A DNA stretch of 64,000 bases from Ignavibacteria bacterium (GCA_016709315.1 JADJMZ010000004.1:186001-250000); one strand, 5' to 3'. Positions 35,069 through 44,265 are shown, counted from the stretch's first letter. The notes: generated from the sequence alone by a model not told the origin. Numbers and translations are program-made.

Positions 35069-36303
35069 AAAAATATTTAAAACTGATCTTACTTAATCAG
35101 CATCATTTTCTTAGTATCAACAAAGCTGTTTGATTCTAATCTGTAGAAGTAAGCTCCGCTTGGTAAGTTAGCTGCATTGAATCCTACTATGTAGTTTCCT
35201 GCTGTCTTTACTTCATTTACAAGTGTCGCTACTTCTTTTCCGATCATATCATATACTTTCAGTGTTACAAATCCTGACTTCGGTAATGAGAAGTTTATGT
35301 TCGTTGTCGGATTGAAAGGATTCGGGAAGTTCTGTTTCAGGTCAAAAGATGACGGAACTTCGTTGTTAACGTTTGAAATTCCTGTCGGTGCATCCATCTT
35401 TACTATTACTCCTGCATTTCCTGCTGCCCAGCCCTTCGGACATCCGCCTACTACTTTAAAATCTATATCCTGAAATACTGCGCCTGCCGCTGTATATGCC
35501 GTTGTCCATGAGCTTGCGCCGTTGGTCGAACGGTATATGTTTGCATCGCTTCTTATTGCCCACCAGTCTGTTCCTGCTCCTTCAATTCCGTTCAGGTTAC
35601 CTGCTGTTCCCGGTGTCGTTACTGCTGAGTAATTTGCTCCGCCGTTTGTTGATAATACCATTGCTGTGCCGCCTGCTAATCCTGTCGTTGTGTTATTATA
35701 ATGTACTGCATATGTGTTTACTGTTCCGGTCGTTGCTCCGTATGTCCAGGTAACTCCAAGATCTGTTGAATGATATACCTTGGTTCCGTTTGTTCCGAAC
35801 CAGATATGCGTTCCTACTATATGTAATGAATTATTCCATCCGGCATCTGTTCCGATTACTGCCGGCTCTGTAGCCATTCTTGCCCATGTACTTCCGCCGT
35901 CTGTTGTCTTTACTATTGTCCATTTACCTGCTACAGGATCTCCAACTCCGTATCCTTCTGTCGGGGATATCATCTGTAATGCGTCTATAAATCCGCCGGC
36001 AAGTGTGTATACCTGTACCCAGGTCGTTCCGCCGTTTGTGGTCTTGTATATGAATGTTGCTGCCGGTGATGTCGTACATATTGCATCGTTTGCGCTCCAT
36101 GCATATATGTTATATATATCTCCGCTGATTACGCCAGGTGTAGGATTTCCGTCTGTCCAGGTCGTACCGCCGTTTGTGGTCTTTCTTACTGTACCTGCTG
36201 CGCCTGCTGCCCAGCCGATCTGATCTGATACTGTTGATACTGAAAACATCTGCTGGGTTGTGCCTGATGTCTGTGTTGACCAGGTGAAATTACATGAAGG
36301 CGG
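35069..36303 (-). repeat. 1,235-bp inverted repeat, copy B
   Basis: Reverse complement of 10739-11973 with no difference found in the stretches compared. It includes the whole propeller, the sorting domain, the stop codon and 20 bases of trailer. Flanks differ completely on both sides. The two copies lie about 23 kb apart in opposite orientation. Confidence 0.95.
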
Positions 36304-37191
36304 AGCCGAATTGCCTACTTCATATACAACAACTTTGTCAGGAGTACCCTGAACATATCCTATTAATGTTGTTTTTCCGGGGATCAGATTTGTTCTGAAA
36401 TCAAGTCCGCCTGCTGCAAGATTTGGCGCGCCGACTGTGCCGGGAATTGTTATTACTGCTGAATCCAGTCTTACCGGTGCTCCGCTTATATTAAATCTTA
36501 CCAATGCAGTAATGCTCGGACCTGCCGGTACCGGATCTTTTGAAAGCCACAAGTATGGTCCGCCTGCTGTAGTTCCGTCATACGCTATTCCATAAAATCC
36601 TCCTGCTACTGTAGGGATTACTGCTCCGGCAATCGCTACTCCGTTTGTATCATAGCACTGAAGATTTCCTCCGAAGCTGCTCGTACTTGTCCAGAATCCG
36701 TTCCTTACCGGATCATAAGCAAGGTCTCTCGGGGAAATTCCTGCCGGAAGATTGATAACACTCTGCTGTGTAAATGTTGCTGTGTCTACTTTATATATCC
36801 TGTTTGATGTTGTTGCTGCTGCCACTCCCCAAAGATATCCTTTTGCAAATTCCATATCCCTGAATCCATTTGAGGCGGGAAGTGTCGAGCCGGCTATTGT
36901 TATTGGTCCTGAGATCAATGACCAGTCGGCGCTTACTTTATATAAAGCATTTAAGTTGAAAATGCTGATAATGTAATAATTGCCTGTCCAGACTACTCCG
37001 TAACCCGCTGCGCTTGTGATAAGTGAATCCACATTGTGATATCTCAGAATATCGTAGATTGCATCTGTCTGATAATTGCTCCCTTTGATATCTGATGATA
37101 ACGGATTTACTTCGTTTCTTAAATCCTGAGAGAAAATATTACTGCTTATCAGGACTAAAAAAATAAAAAGTGAAAAAATTAGTTTTTTCAT
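35089..37191 (-). CDS. Chimeric secreted protein: N-terminal propeller-like module plus YCF48-like module plus T9SS sorting domain
   Basis: About 700 aa from the ATG at 37191 (MKKLIFSLFIFLVLISSNIFSQ, a clean signal peptide). Upstream in-frame starts at 37197 and 37302 would add a tail before the signal peptide, and 37302 abuts the neighbour's terminator. Mature residues ~22-300 (VDSLITSAAGYGVVWTGNYY, GFRDMEFAKGYLWGVAAATT, SPRDLAYDPVRNGFWTSTS) look like propeller blades and match the downstream-coordinate neighbour at ~98%. After the linker NSAPPSCN the protein is identical to the C-terminal ~405 residues of the protein at 10028-11953, including the YCF48 blades and PNPFNP sorting domain. Surface or secreted role; ligand unknown. 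Confidence 0.85.
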   Translation of the reverse strand: MKKLIFSLFIFLVLISSNIFSQDLRNEVNPLSSDIKGSNYQTDAIYDILRYHNVDSLITSAAGYGVVWTGNYYIISIFNLNALYKVSADWSLISGPITIAGSTLPASNGFRDMEFAKGYLWGVAAATTSNRIYKVDTATFTQQSVINLPAGISPRDLAYDPVRNGFWTSTSSFGGNLQCYDTNGVAIAGAVIPTVAGGFYGIAYDGTTAGGPYLWLSKDPVPAGPSITALVRFNISGAPVRLDSAVITIPGTVGAPNLAAGGLDFRTNLIPGKTTLIGYVQGTPDKVVVYEVGNSAPPSCNFTWSTQTSGTTQQMFSVSTVSDQIGWAAGAAGTVRKTTNGGTTWTDGNPTPGVISGDIYNIYAWSANDAICTTSPAATFIYKTTNGGTTWVQVYTLAGGFIDALQMISPTEGYGVGDPVAGKWTIVKTTDGGSTWARMATEPAVIGTDAGWNNSLHIVGTHIWFGTNGTKVYHSTDLGVTWTYGATTGTVNTYAVHYNNTTTGLAGGTAMVLSTNGGANYSAVTTPGTAGNLNGIEGAGTDWWAIRSDANIYRSTNGASSWTTAYTAAGAVFQDIDFKVVGGCPKGWAAGNAGVIVKMDAPTGISNVNNEVPSSFDLKQNFPNPFNPTTNINFSLPKSGFVTLKVYDMIGKEVATLVNEVKTAGNYIVGFNAANLPSGAYFYRLESNSFVDTKKMMLIK
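36314..37140 (-). repeat. 827-bp direct repeat, copy 1 (N-terminal module)
   Basis: Matches 38350-39176 with about a dozen scattered substitutions and no indel (equal lengths). It starts at the signal-peptide cleavage region and ends at the Pro-rich linker, so the repeat equals one exported domain. Signal peptides and downstream domains of the two genes differ. Confidence 0.93.
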
Positions 37192-37264
37192 TTGCATAAA
37201 ATTTAGGTTTATAAATTTTTCTTTCAACAATTTAAAATATTCAAAAGAAAAGTATTTTGATACA

Positions 37265-37301
37265 TAAAAAAATGTCCGTGAGGAATAAATCTTCACGGAC
37301 A
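37265..37301 (-). terminator. Intrinsic terminator of the third secreted-protein gene
   Basis: TGTCCGTGA (37273-37281) pairs with TCACGGACA (37293-37301). The A-run 37265-37272 yields a U-tract on the minus strand. It lies 25 bases past the stop at 37326. Confidence 0.9.
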
Positions 37302-37325
37302 ATTAAATTCAGAAAAACTTCAAAT

Positions 37326-39230
37326 TTATTTCAGCAGGAACATTTTCTTTGTATCAGAAAAATTTCCTGATTCTAATCTGTAGAAATAAACTCCGCTTGA
37401 TAAATTGGTACCATTGAATTGATATTCATAGCTTCCTGATGTCTTTACTTCATTAATGAGTGATGCTACTTCCTTACCAAGCACATCATATACTTTCAGC
37501 GTTACCAATCCAGATTTAGGAATTGAATAACTGATAACAGTTGATGGATTGAAAGGATTTGGATAATTTTGTTTCAAGCTGAAATTATCCGGAATCAAAT
37601 TTGTAACTGAAGGATTACTGAATCCTGTAATCAAACCACCGTTGGCGACAACCCAGCCAATAGTTGCTGATAACACATTTCTGAAATCACTGACATAATA
37701 TCTCGGATCTGAAAAAATTGAAGCTACAACATATCCGGGCTGAACATTTCCAATAGCTCCCACTGTATCAGCAACAGTATGATTCTGATATCTGTAAAGA
37801 ACAGATGATCCGCCTGCTACAATAGAACAGCCATCCGGCCAATAACTTGATCCGGGAGGCGTAGATGTTAATGCTCTTGTATTGCCTGCGTCAATTGCAA
37901 CTCCAATTAACGAAGGAGAAACTGAACCTGGACCATTATCTACTTTGTATGTATATTTTCCAAAAGTCTCAGAGAATTCAAGATCCCTTCCTCCGCTGCC
38001 AGATCTGTTATAATTATATGCCAGATCTGCGCCAATGCTTATAAGAGATTTCTTGCTTCCTGATGTTCCTGTAAGAAGCCATGCTTTGATCTGTGCTCTC
38101 GCACCAGCTCCAAGATATCTCAAAATCGCTGCATCGAAACCAGTTTCCTGCAGAATTATTGTGTTGTAAGTTGTAAGATCAGGTAAGACTGTTGTTGAAT
38201 CAAATCCTTTGATTGTGTAATTACCAACAAGCGCGGGAAGATATTTATTTAAAGTATCTCTGTCTGCTTTTCTCTGTATTGTGCTGGCTGCAAGTGTATC
38301 ATGAACAAGCACAAGAGTATTTCCAACCGGAGGAGGTGGTCCGGAAGTACCTACTTCATATACAACAACTTTGTCAGGAGTACCCTGAACATATCCTATT
38401 AATGTTGTTTTTCCGGGAATCAGATTTGTTCTGAAATCAAGTCCGCCTGCTGCAAGATTTGGCGCGCCGACTGTGCCGGGAATTGTTATTACTGCTGAAT
38501 CCAGTCTTACCGGTGCTCCGCTTATATTAAATCTTACCAATGCAGTAATGCTCGGACCTGCCGGTACCGGATCTTTTGAAAGCCACAAGTATGGTCCGCC
38601 TGCTGTAGTTCCGTCATACGCTATTCCGTAAAATCCGCCTGCTACTGTAGGGATTACTGCTCCGGCAATCGCTACTCCGTTTGTATCATAGCACTGAAGA
38701 TTTCCTCCGAAGCTGCTCGTACTTGTCCAGAATCCGTTCCTTACCGGATCATAAGCAAGGTCTCTCGGTGAAATTCCTGCCGGAAGATTGATAACACTCT
38801 GCTGTGTAAATGTTGCTGTGTCTACTTTATATATCCTGTTTGATGTTGTTGCTGCTGCCACTCCCCAAAGATATCCTTTTGCAAATTCCATGTCCCTGAA
38901 TCCATTTGAGGCGGGAAGCGTCGAGCCGGCTATTGTTATTGGTCCGGAGATCAATGTCCAGTTGGCGCTTACTTTATATAAAGCATTTAAGTTGAAAATG
39001 CTGATAATGTAATAATTGCCTGTCCAGACTACTCCGTAACCCGCTGCGCTTGTGATAAGTGAATCCACATTGTGATATCTCAGAATGTCATATATTGCAT
39101 CTGTCTGATAATTGCTCCCTTTGATATCTGATGATAACGGATTTACTTCGTTTCTTAAATCCTGAGAGAAAATATTGTTTCCGATCAGAAATGAAACAAG
39201 CAGTGTTAGAAGTGTAAGTTTAATTCTCAT
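37326..39230 (-). CDS. Secreted protein: N-terminal propeller-like module, Rossmann-like central domain, T9SS sorting domain
   Basis: 634 aa. AAAGGAG lies 7 bases before the ATG, a near-perfect Shine-Dalgarno and unusually strong for this window. Signal peptide LTLLTLLVSFLIGNNIFSQ. Residues ~27-305 are the module shared with the upstream-coordinate neighbour. After GTSGPPPP a different domain begins (NTLVLVHDTLAAST, DLTTYNTIILQETGFD, SLISIGADLAYN), which alternates strands and helices like a ThuA/flavodoxin-type fold (inference). The C-terminal YPNPFNPSTVISYSIP...SGVYFYRLES is a type A sorting domain, related to but not identical with the one in the other two proteins. Confidence 0.83.
   Translation of the reverse strand: MRIKLTLLTLLVSFLIGNNIFSQDLRNEVNPLSSDIKGSNYQTDAIYDILRYHNVDSLITSAAGYGVVWTGNYYIISIFNLNALYKVSANWTLISGPITIAGSTLPASNGFRDMEFAKGYLWGVAAATTSNRIYKVDTATFTQQSVINLPAGISPRDLAYDPVRNGFWTSTSSFGGNLQCYDTNGVAIAGAVIPTVAGGFYGIAYDGTTAGGPYLWLSKDPVPAGPSITALVRFNISGAPVRLDSAVITIPGTVGAPNLAAGGLDFRTNLIPGKTTLIGYVQGTPDKVVVYEVGTSGPPPPVGNTLVLVHDTLAASTIQRKADRDTLNKYLPALVGNYTIKGFDSTTVLPDLTTYNTIILQETGFDAAILRYLGAGARAQIKAWLLTGTSGSKKSLISIGADLAYNYNRSGSGGRDLEFSETFGKYTYKVDNGPGSVSPSLIGVAIDAGNTRALTSTPPGSSYWPDGCSIVAGGSSVLYRYQNHTVADTVGAIGNVQPGYVVASIFSDPRYYVSDFRNVLSATIGWVVANGGLITGFSNPSVTNLIPDNFSLKQNYPNPFNPSTVISYSIPKSGLVTLKVYDVLGKEVASLINEVKTSGSYEYQFNGTNLSSGVYFYRLESGNFSDTKKMFLLK
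38350..39176 (-). repeat. 827-bp direct repeat, copy 2 (N-terminal module)
   Basis: Counterpart of 36314-37140. Observed differences include CGGGG/CGGGA at the valine-rich end, CCATAAAATCCT/CCGTAAAATCCG and a cluster changing Asp-Trp-Ser to Asn-Trp-Thr. Most are synonymous, which fits selection on the protein or recent conversion. Confidence 0.93.
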
Positions 39231-39718
39231 TCTTTGCTCCTTTAAGTTTAATTAATTAATGTTTGAAATAAAATTTTGTGAAGTTATTTATTATTTGCTT
39301 TATTGTCAATAAACAAATTTTCGTTTTCATAAAATCTAAAAATTTCATTCTGAAATTTTTTGTAACAAGCAAATAGTTAATAATTTTTTAACCGGATCTA
39401 ATAATATTCAAGTTTTCAATCAAACTCTGACTCCTTAGGTGAAGGAAGTCCTGCAATTCAAAGGATTCTGAAAAAAATTTTTAAATATCCAAGCTGCATA
39501 GATACTAAGAAATTTTTTAAGTAAACAGAACTCTCTTTTGAAAAAAAGCTGAGATTATAGAATACATTTTAAAATAGTTTGGTCAGGAGTGAAATCCTAC
39601 TTACAGAAAAATCAAAATTCACAAGTAAAGTTACATCTTAATAACATAAATAAATATTTTCGGTTTTTGTAAATTGAAAATGAGACTCTAATAATCTATT
39701 TTACTTAAAAATAATTTA
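39231..39718. other. Intergenic region between divergent genes (488 bp)
   Basis: AT-rich spacer holding the promoters of the secreted-protein gene (minus) and the lipoprotein-sucD operon (plus). A TTGACA-like hexamer occurs on the minus strand near 39310, but no convincing -10 partner follows. No RNA gene or repeat seen. Confidence 0.5.
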
Positions 39719-40384
39719 ATGTTAAAAAGGATTATTAAATTTTTACCGCTTATATGCATTCTGCCGGTATTCATCTTCCAGTCCTGCGGTAAGAAAGAAG
39801 AGCCGCAGACGTTTGTTCCGCCGCAGCAGGAGACATCAGTTGATAAGGATAAAGAACAGAAAGAGAGAGAAGAATTCGAGCGATTGAAGAAACTTCAGGA
39901 ACAGCCAAATGATTCTGTTTCAATACCGGCAAATATAGATTCTGTTTCCAATCAGAAAGATACTTCTAAAACGACAAAAGTAGTAACACCGGAAAAGAAA
40001 AAATTCGTTCAGAAGGAAAAAGAATTAAATAAAAGATTAGATAATCCCAAAACGGCTATTTCCGACTATATGGAATTTCTGCAAAGGGGTACGAGCGAAG
40101 GCGGAAATTTCGAGCAGAACATGAAAAAAGCAAGCGACCTTTGGGAGACTAGGAATATTGACAGGTTCAAATCAAATTACAAGAATACAAAAAAAATCAC
40201 AATTCTCGAAGAGCCGAAAGTAATTTCCAGGAAAGGAAATGAAGCTGTTGTAGAAGTTAAGATCAGAAAAACAGATTTCAAAAATAAAAAAAATGAGGAA
40301 ACTGAAATGACGATCAAATATAACTTAACGGCGGATAGTAAAGGTAAATGGAAAATCAAAGATAACACAGTAATTAAAAAATAA
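39719..40384 (+). CDS. Lipoprotein of unknown function
   Basis: 221 aa. Signal peptide with lipobox FQSC (Cys about 23), then a long low-complexity Glu/Lys/Pro/Gln segment (residues ~25-105) that probably spans the periplasm. A small C-terminal domain (ISDYMEFLQRGTSEGG ... KWKIKDNTVIKK) ends in strands resembling DUF4878/NTF2-like lipoproteins; that resemblance is tentative. 18 bases before sucD on the same strand. Confidence 0.65.
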   Translation: MLKRIIKFLPLICILPVFIFQSCGKKEEPQTFVPPQQETSVDKDKEQKEREEFERLKKLQEQPNDSVSIPANIDSVSNQKDTSKTTKVVTPEKKKFVQKEKELNKRLDNPKTAISDYMEFLQRGTSEGGNFEQNMKKASDLWETRNIDRFKSNYKNTKKITILEEPKVISRKGNEAVVEVKIRKTDFKNKKNEETEMTIKYNLTADSKGKWKIKDNTVIKK

Positions 40385-40402
40385 AAAACAATTTAAAACT
40401 TA

Positions 40403-41368
40403 ATGAGCATTTTAGTTAATAAAAAAACAAAAGTAGTAGTTCAGGGAATAACCGGTTCAGAAGGTTCATTCCATGCAAGTCAGATGATCGAATACGGCAC
40501 CAATGTAGTTGCAGGTGTTACACCCGGAAAAGGTGGGAGTTTGTTTCAGGATAAAGTCCCGGTTTTTAATTCCGTTAAAGATGCAGTTGAAGCCACTTCA
40601 GCGGACGCTTCGGTAATTTTTGTACCGGCTTCTTTTGCGGCAGATGCAATCATTGAAGCTGCAGATGCAGGCATCAATGTTATTGTATGTATTACAGAAG
40701 GAATTCCTACCAAAGACATGATAAGCGTTTATGACTATGTAAAAAACAAGAATACAGATACTCATAAAGTCAGATTTATCGGACCAAACTGTCCGGGGAT
40801 AATTACACCCGGCGAATGTAAGATCGGCATTATGCCGGGATTCATTCATAAAAAAGGCAGGGTAGGAGTGATATCAAGAAGCGGCACACTGACTTATGAA
40901 GCGGTCTGGCAGCTTACACAGCTTGGGATTGGTCAGTCTACCTGTATTGGAATCGGCGGAGACCCTGTGATCGGTACCAGATTTATTGATGCTGTTCAAC
41001 TGTTTAATGAAGACAAAGATACTGATGCGATTGTAATGATCGGTGAAATCGGCGGAAGCGCTGAAGAAGAAGCCGCATATTACATTAAGAAAAATGTCAA
41101 GAAACCGGTGATCGGATTCATTGCCGGGAGGACAGCTCCTCCGGGAAGAAGAATGGGACATGCGGGAGCTATTATATCAGGAGGAAAAGGAACAGCAGAT
41201 GAAAAGATAAAAGTCATGAAGGAATGCGGAATTATAATGGTTGATTCTCCGGCTGATATCGGCATTACTGCGAAAAATGCATTAGATAAAATTGCAAAAA
41301 AATCTTTAGTCAAAACAGCAAAGCCAAAGACAGCGAAGACAGTTTCTTCATCAAAAAAATCAAAATAA
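40403..41368 (+). CDS. sucD: Succinate--CoA ligase, alpha subunit
   Basis: 321 aa. CoA-binding subunit of the TCA-cycle enzyme making ATP/GTP from succinyl-CoA. N-terminal GITGSEGSFHASQMIEYGT (CoA loop), FIGPNCPGIITPGECKIGIMPG near 130, SRSGTLTYEAVWQLT near 160, and GHAGAIISGG near 255 with the phosphohistidine. It carries an extra Lys/Ala/Thr-rich tail of about 25 residues (KTAKPKTAKTVSSSKKSK) beyond the usual end. The beta subunit gene sucC is not adjacent, which is common in this phylum. Confidence 0.94.
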   Translation: MSILVNKKTKVVVQGITGSEGSFHASQMIEYGTNVVAGVTPGKGGSLFQDKVPVFNSVKDAVEATSADASVIFVPASFAADAIIEAADAGINVIVCITEGIPTKDMISVYDYVKNKNTDTHKVRFIGPNCPGIITPGECKIGIMPGFIHKKGRVGVISRSGTLTYEAVWQLTQLGIGQSTCIGIGGDPVIGTRFIDAVQLFNEDKDTDAIVMIGEIGGSAEEEAAYYIKKNVKKPVIGFIAGRTAPPGRRMGHAGAIISGGKGTADEKIKVMKECGIIMVDSPADIGITAKNALDKIAKKSLVKTAKPKTAKTVSSSKKSK

Positions 41369-41382
41369 ATCAACTTTAATTT

Positions 41383-41745
41383 TTGACAATAATCAGAATA
41401 AATAATGCCGTGTTTTATTCATATCACGGAGTTTTAGAATATGAAAAAAAATTCGGCAATAAGTTTGAAGTTGATATTGAGATGGAATGTGATACTGACT
41501 CACTCGGTAACACAGATGATCTTGAAAAGACGGTAAATTATCAGGAAGTATATAATTTGGCTGATAATAAATTTAAAGAAAATAAATTCAATCTGATTGA
41601 AACAGTTAATATAAATATATGTAACGCTATACTTGAAAATTTTCCTCAGGTATTATCTGTAAGAGTAAGCATTCGCAAGCCGAATGCTCCTTTGGGAATA
41701 ATAGATTCAGTAGAAGTCATTAATAAAGTTAAAAGAAAAATCTGA
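41383..41745 (+). CDS. folB: Dihydroneopterin aldolase
   Basis: 120 aa from a TTG start. Folate pathway. FYSYHGVLEYEKKFGNKFEVDIEM near residue 10 with the catalytic Tyr/His region, then TVNYQEVYNLADNKF near 48, FNLIETVNINICNAIL near 70 with the pterin-binding Glu, and VSIRKPNAPLG near 100. The stop overlaps folK by one base (TGATG), giving a folB-folK pair. Confidence 0.92.
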   Translation: MTIIRINNAVFYSYHGVLEYEKKFGNKFEVDIEMECDTDSLGNTDDLEKTVNYQEVYNLADNKFKENKFNLIETVNINICNAILENFPQVLSVRVSIRKPNAPLGIIDSVEVINKVKRKI

Positions 41746-42242
41746 TGCCGAAATCATTTCTGGGACTGGGCTCTAATATTGGAGAAAGAATAGCTTTTAT
41801 CGAAAAAGCAGTAAAAGAAATCTGTAAAATTCCTGGTTTGAGATTGATAAATTCCTCTTCGGTTTATGAAACCGATCCGTGGGGGAAGGAAAATCAGGAT
41901 GATTTTCTGAACAGCGTTATAGAAATTGAAACTGATTTAAGCGCTGAAAATTTACTTAAGGAGCTTAAACACATTGAAAAAATGAGCGGCAGAATTAACA
42001 ACAGCAGATGGTCTGAGAGAGAAATAGATATTGATCTTTTATTTTACGGAAATGAAGTGTTGGTAAACGAAACAATAAACGTGCCTCACAGACAGATTGA
42101 AAACAGAAAGTTTGTTTTGATTCCGCTGGCGGAAATTGCTCCGGAATTTATTCATCCGGTTTTTAAAAAGACTATAAGTGAATTATTAGAACATACAACG
42201 GATAAGCTGAATGTTGTCCGGTACCAGACAAGTAAAGTTTAA
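41745..42242 (+). CDS. folK: 2-amino-4-hydroxy-6-hydroxymethyldihydropteridine pyrophosphokinase
   Basis: 165 aa. Next folate step after FolB. FLGLGSNIGERIAFIEKAV (residues 5-23), SSVYETDPWGKENQDDFLN near 38, and WSEREIDIDLLFYGNEVL near 88 with the Mg-binding Asp pair. Its end lies just before the likely TTG start of the deoxynucleoside kinase gene. Confidence 0.94.
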   Translation: MPKSFLGLGSNIGERIAFIEKAVKEICKIPGLRLINSSSVYETDPWGKENQDDFLNSVIEIETDLSAENLLKELKHIEKMSGRINNSRWSEREIDIDLLFYGNEVLVNETINVPHRQIENRKFVLIPLAEIAPEFIHPVFKKTISELLEHTTDKLNVVRYQTSKV

Positions 42243-42246
42243 TGTA

Positions 42247-42906
42247 TTGGAAGATAAAAAAGTAAAATATATAGCGATAGAAGGAGTAATTGGAGTTGGT
42301 AAAACTTCCCTTGCAAAAAAACTTTCTGAAAGACTTAATGCAAAACTCATTCTTGAAAACTTCGAGGACAATCCTTTTCTTGAAAAATTTTACAATGATC
42401 CTGTGAGCTATGCATTTCATACGCAGATGTATTTCCTTATGAGCAGATACAAGCAGCTTCAGGAAATTAAACAGATTGATCTGTTTCATGAATATTATAT
42501 AGCTGACTATATTTTCGAGAAGGATAAAATTTTCGCTTATCTTAATTTACAGGATGATGAGCTTAAGCTTTATGAAAAAATAGTTTCCCTTATAGAAAAA
42601 ACAATCGTTGTACCCGATATAATTATTTATCTGCAGTCAACTGTTGACCGGCTCATGCAGAACATTAAGCACAGAGACAGAAATATCGAAAAAGAAATTA
42701 AAGAGGAATACATTCATGATCTCAATGAAGGTTACAATTATTTTTTCTTCAGATATAAAGCTACAAAAGTGCTTATAGTGAATTCAGCTGAAATTGATTT
42801 TGTAAACAATGATAAGGATTTTGAAAATCTTATCACTGAGATTTTAAAACCTGATCACTCTTCCATCGAATACTACAACCCGGCTTCAACAAAAATAGCA
42901 AAGTAA
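42247..42906 (+). CDS. Deoxynucleoside kinase
   Basis: About 219 aa from the TTG at 42247. The ATG at 42211 lies in frame but 32 bases inside folK and adds a non-conserved 12-residue tail, so the TTG five bases after the folK stop is preferred. P-loop AIEGVIGVGKTSLAKKLS at the N-terminus, the ERS/DR-type region DYIFEKDKIFAYLN near 90, and the LID arginines in VDRLMQNIKHRDRNIE near 145. Salvages deoxynucleosides (dGK/dAK type). Close to folate genes, in keeping with nucleotide supply. Confidence 0.85.
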   Translation: MEDKKVKYIAIEGVIGVGKTSLAKKLSERLNAKLILENFEDNPFLEKFYNDPVSYAFHTQMYFLMSRYKQLQEIKQIDLFHEYYIADYIFEKDKIFAYLNLQDDELKLYEKIVSLIEKTIVVPDIIIYLQSTVDRLMQNIKHRDRNIEKEIKEEYIHDLNEGYNYFFFRYKATKVLIVNSAEIDFVNNDKDFENLITEILKPDHSSIEYYNPASTKIAK

Positions 42907-42915
42907 ATTATTTTT

Positions 42916-43104
42916 ATGACAAGACTGCTTATTATCTTAGTGCTTATCTTTATCCTGCTTACAATTATCAAAAATATTGTAAAAAGAGTCTTGCGAAATC
43001 CCTCTGTGAAAGACTTAAAGAAAAAATCAGAAACCTTAGATGACAATAAAACCGGAAATAAAGACGAAGATATTACGGATGCTAAGTTTGAAGAAATAAA
43101 ATAA
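42916..43104 (+). CDS. Small single-pass membrane protein
   Basis: 62 aa. One N-terminal transmembrane helix (LLIILVLIFILLTIIKNIV), a basic stretch, then an acidic tail ending DAKFEEIK. The shape and ending recall DUF4834-type proteins of Bacteroidota (from memory). It lies 9 bases downstream of the kinase and 9 upstream of the glycosyltransferase, so it belongs to the operon. Function unknown. Confidence 0.65.
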   Translation: MTRLLIILVLIFILLTIIKNIVKRVLRNPSVKDLKKKSETLDDNKTGNKDEDITDAKFEEIK

Positions 43105-43113
43105 CTTTCCGAT

Positions 43114-44235
43114 ATGCTTAAATTGTTATTTGAAATCTTTGGAAATTCCGGTAAATCTCAGACTTTGTTTACGGACTCCGGACAGGTAAAAAACATTCTG
43201 ATCGTGAGACAGCATAATCAGCTCGGAGACATGCTTTGCTCTGTCCCGTTGTTTGCTGCAGTGAGGAAAAAATTTCCTGACGCACATATTACTCTTGTAG
43301 CTTCTCCCGTAAATTACGAAATTTTATACAGCGATATAAATCCGTTTATTGACAAGGTAATTACTTACAGAAAATCGCCGTTCAAAAATCTGATGGAGTT
43401 TTACAAAGAACTAAGGAATCATGATTATCAGATCGGCATAGTTCCTTCCACAGTTTCTATTTCCAGGACTTCTCATCTGATAAATTATTTTTCGGGAGCG
43501 AAGATCAGAGTCGGTGTAACGAGTATTGACGATAAGATTAATTCTGTCAGTTATCTTTTAAATGTTAAATCCGATTTCCACTGGGATACAAATAAGCTTC
43601 ATCAGACTGAAAGAAATTTAGACGTCGGAAGACTCATCGGGTGCGATCTTACACCTGCTGAAAAGAGTGAGGTAATGATACATTTAAGCGGCGATGAAAA
43701 ATCTTTTGCATCTGAATTTATTTCCGGAAATTTTCCGGATAAAAGCCGTGCAATAATAGCTTTTCATCCCGGAGCCGGCAAAGAAAAGAACAGATGGAGC
43801 TTGCGGAATTTTGTTTCGCTGATGAAACTGTTTTATGAAAAATACAACTGTTATCTGATGCTGACCTCAGGGTCAATTGACAAAGAGATTACAGATGCTG
43901 TGAAAAAAGAATTATCGGAAATGAATATTGATTGTTTGATTCTTGAAAACACTCCGATAAGAAAAGTAGGAGCGGTAATAAAGCTGACGGATCTTTACAT
44001 TACAAATGATACCGGGACTATGCACGTAGCCGGAGGAGTGGATGCGAATTTAGTTTCGCTGTTTGGTCCGACACCGGGTTACGAATGGGCTCCTGAAGGT
44101 AAAAATAAAATTTATATTCAATCTCCTGGGTCTGACATTAATTTAATAACAATTGAAAAAGTTTTTGAGGTGTCTTCAGGATTACTGAATAAAATTATTT
44201 ATGAAAAATCCGAAAACTTTACAGAGACAGTGTGA
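43114..44235 (+). CDS. Glycosyltransferase family 9 (heptosyltransferase-like)
   Basis: 373 aa. GT-B enzyme. The N-terminal ILIVRQHNQLGDMLCSVPL (residues ~28-46) is the acceptor-domain signature, HPGAGKEKNRWSLRNFVSL near 227 binds the donor phosphates, and DLYITNDTGTMHVAGG plus LVSLFGPTPGYEW near 300 are the C-terminal ADP-sugar site. Likely adds heptose or another sugar to the LPS core. It precedes the Ppx/GppA gene. Confidence 0.9.
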   Translation: MLKLLFEIFGNSGKSQTLFTDSGQVKNILIVRQHNQLGDMLCSVPLFAAVRKKFPDAHITLVASPVNYEILYSDINPFIDKVITYRKSPFKNLMEFYKELRNHDYQIGIVPSTVSISRTSHLINYFSGAKIRVGVTSIDDKINSVSYLLNVKSDFHWDTNKLHQTERNLDVGRLIGCDLTPAEKSEVMIHLSGDEKSFASEFISGNFPDKSRAIIAFHPGAGKEKNRWSLRNFVSLMKLFYEKYNCYLMLTSGSIDKEITDAVKKELSEMNIDCLILENTPIRKVGAVIKLTDLYITNDTGTMHVAGGVDANLVSLFGPTPGYEWAPEGKNKIYIQSPGSDINLITIEKVFEVSSGLLNKIIYEKSENFTETV

Positions 44236-44265
44236 CTTAATGATTTGTATAATTAAATTTTTATT

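Noticed and set aside
37192..37302. Upstream start at 37302 for the chimeric secreted protein
   Set aside because: It would place about 37 residues before a clean signal peptide and begin on the neighbour's terminator.
39300..39330. Sigma-70-like promoter before the third secreted-protein gene
   Set aside because: A TTGACA word is present but the -10 region at the right spacing matches poorly, and Bacteroidota promoters differ from this consensus.
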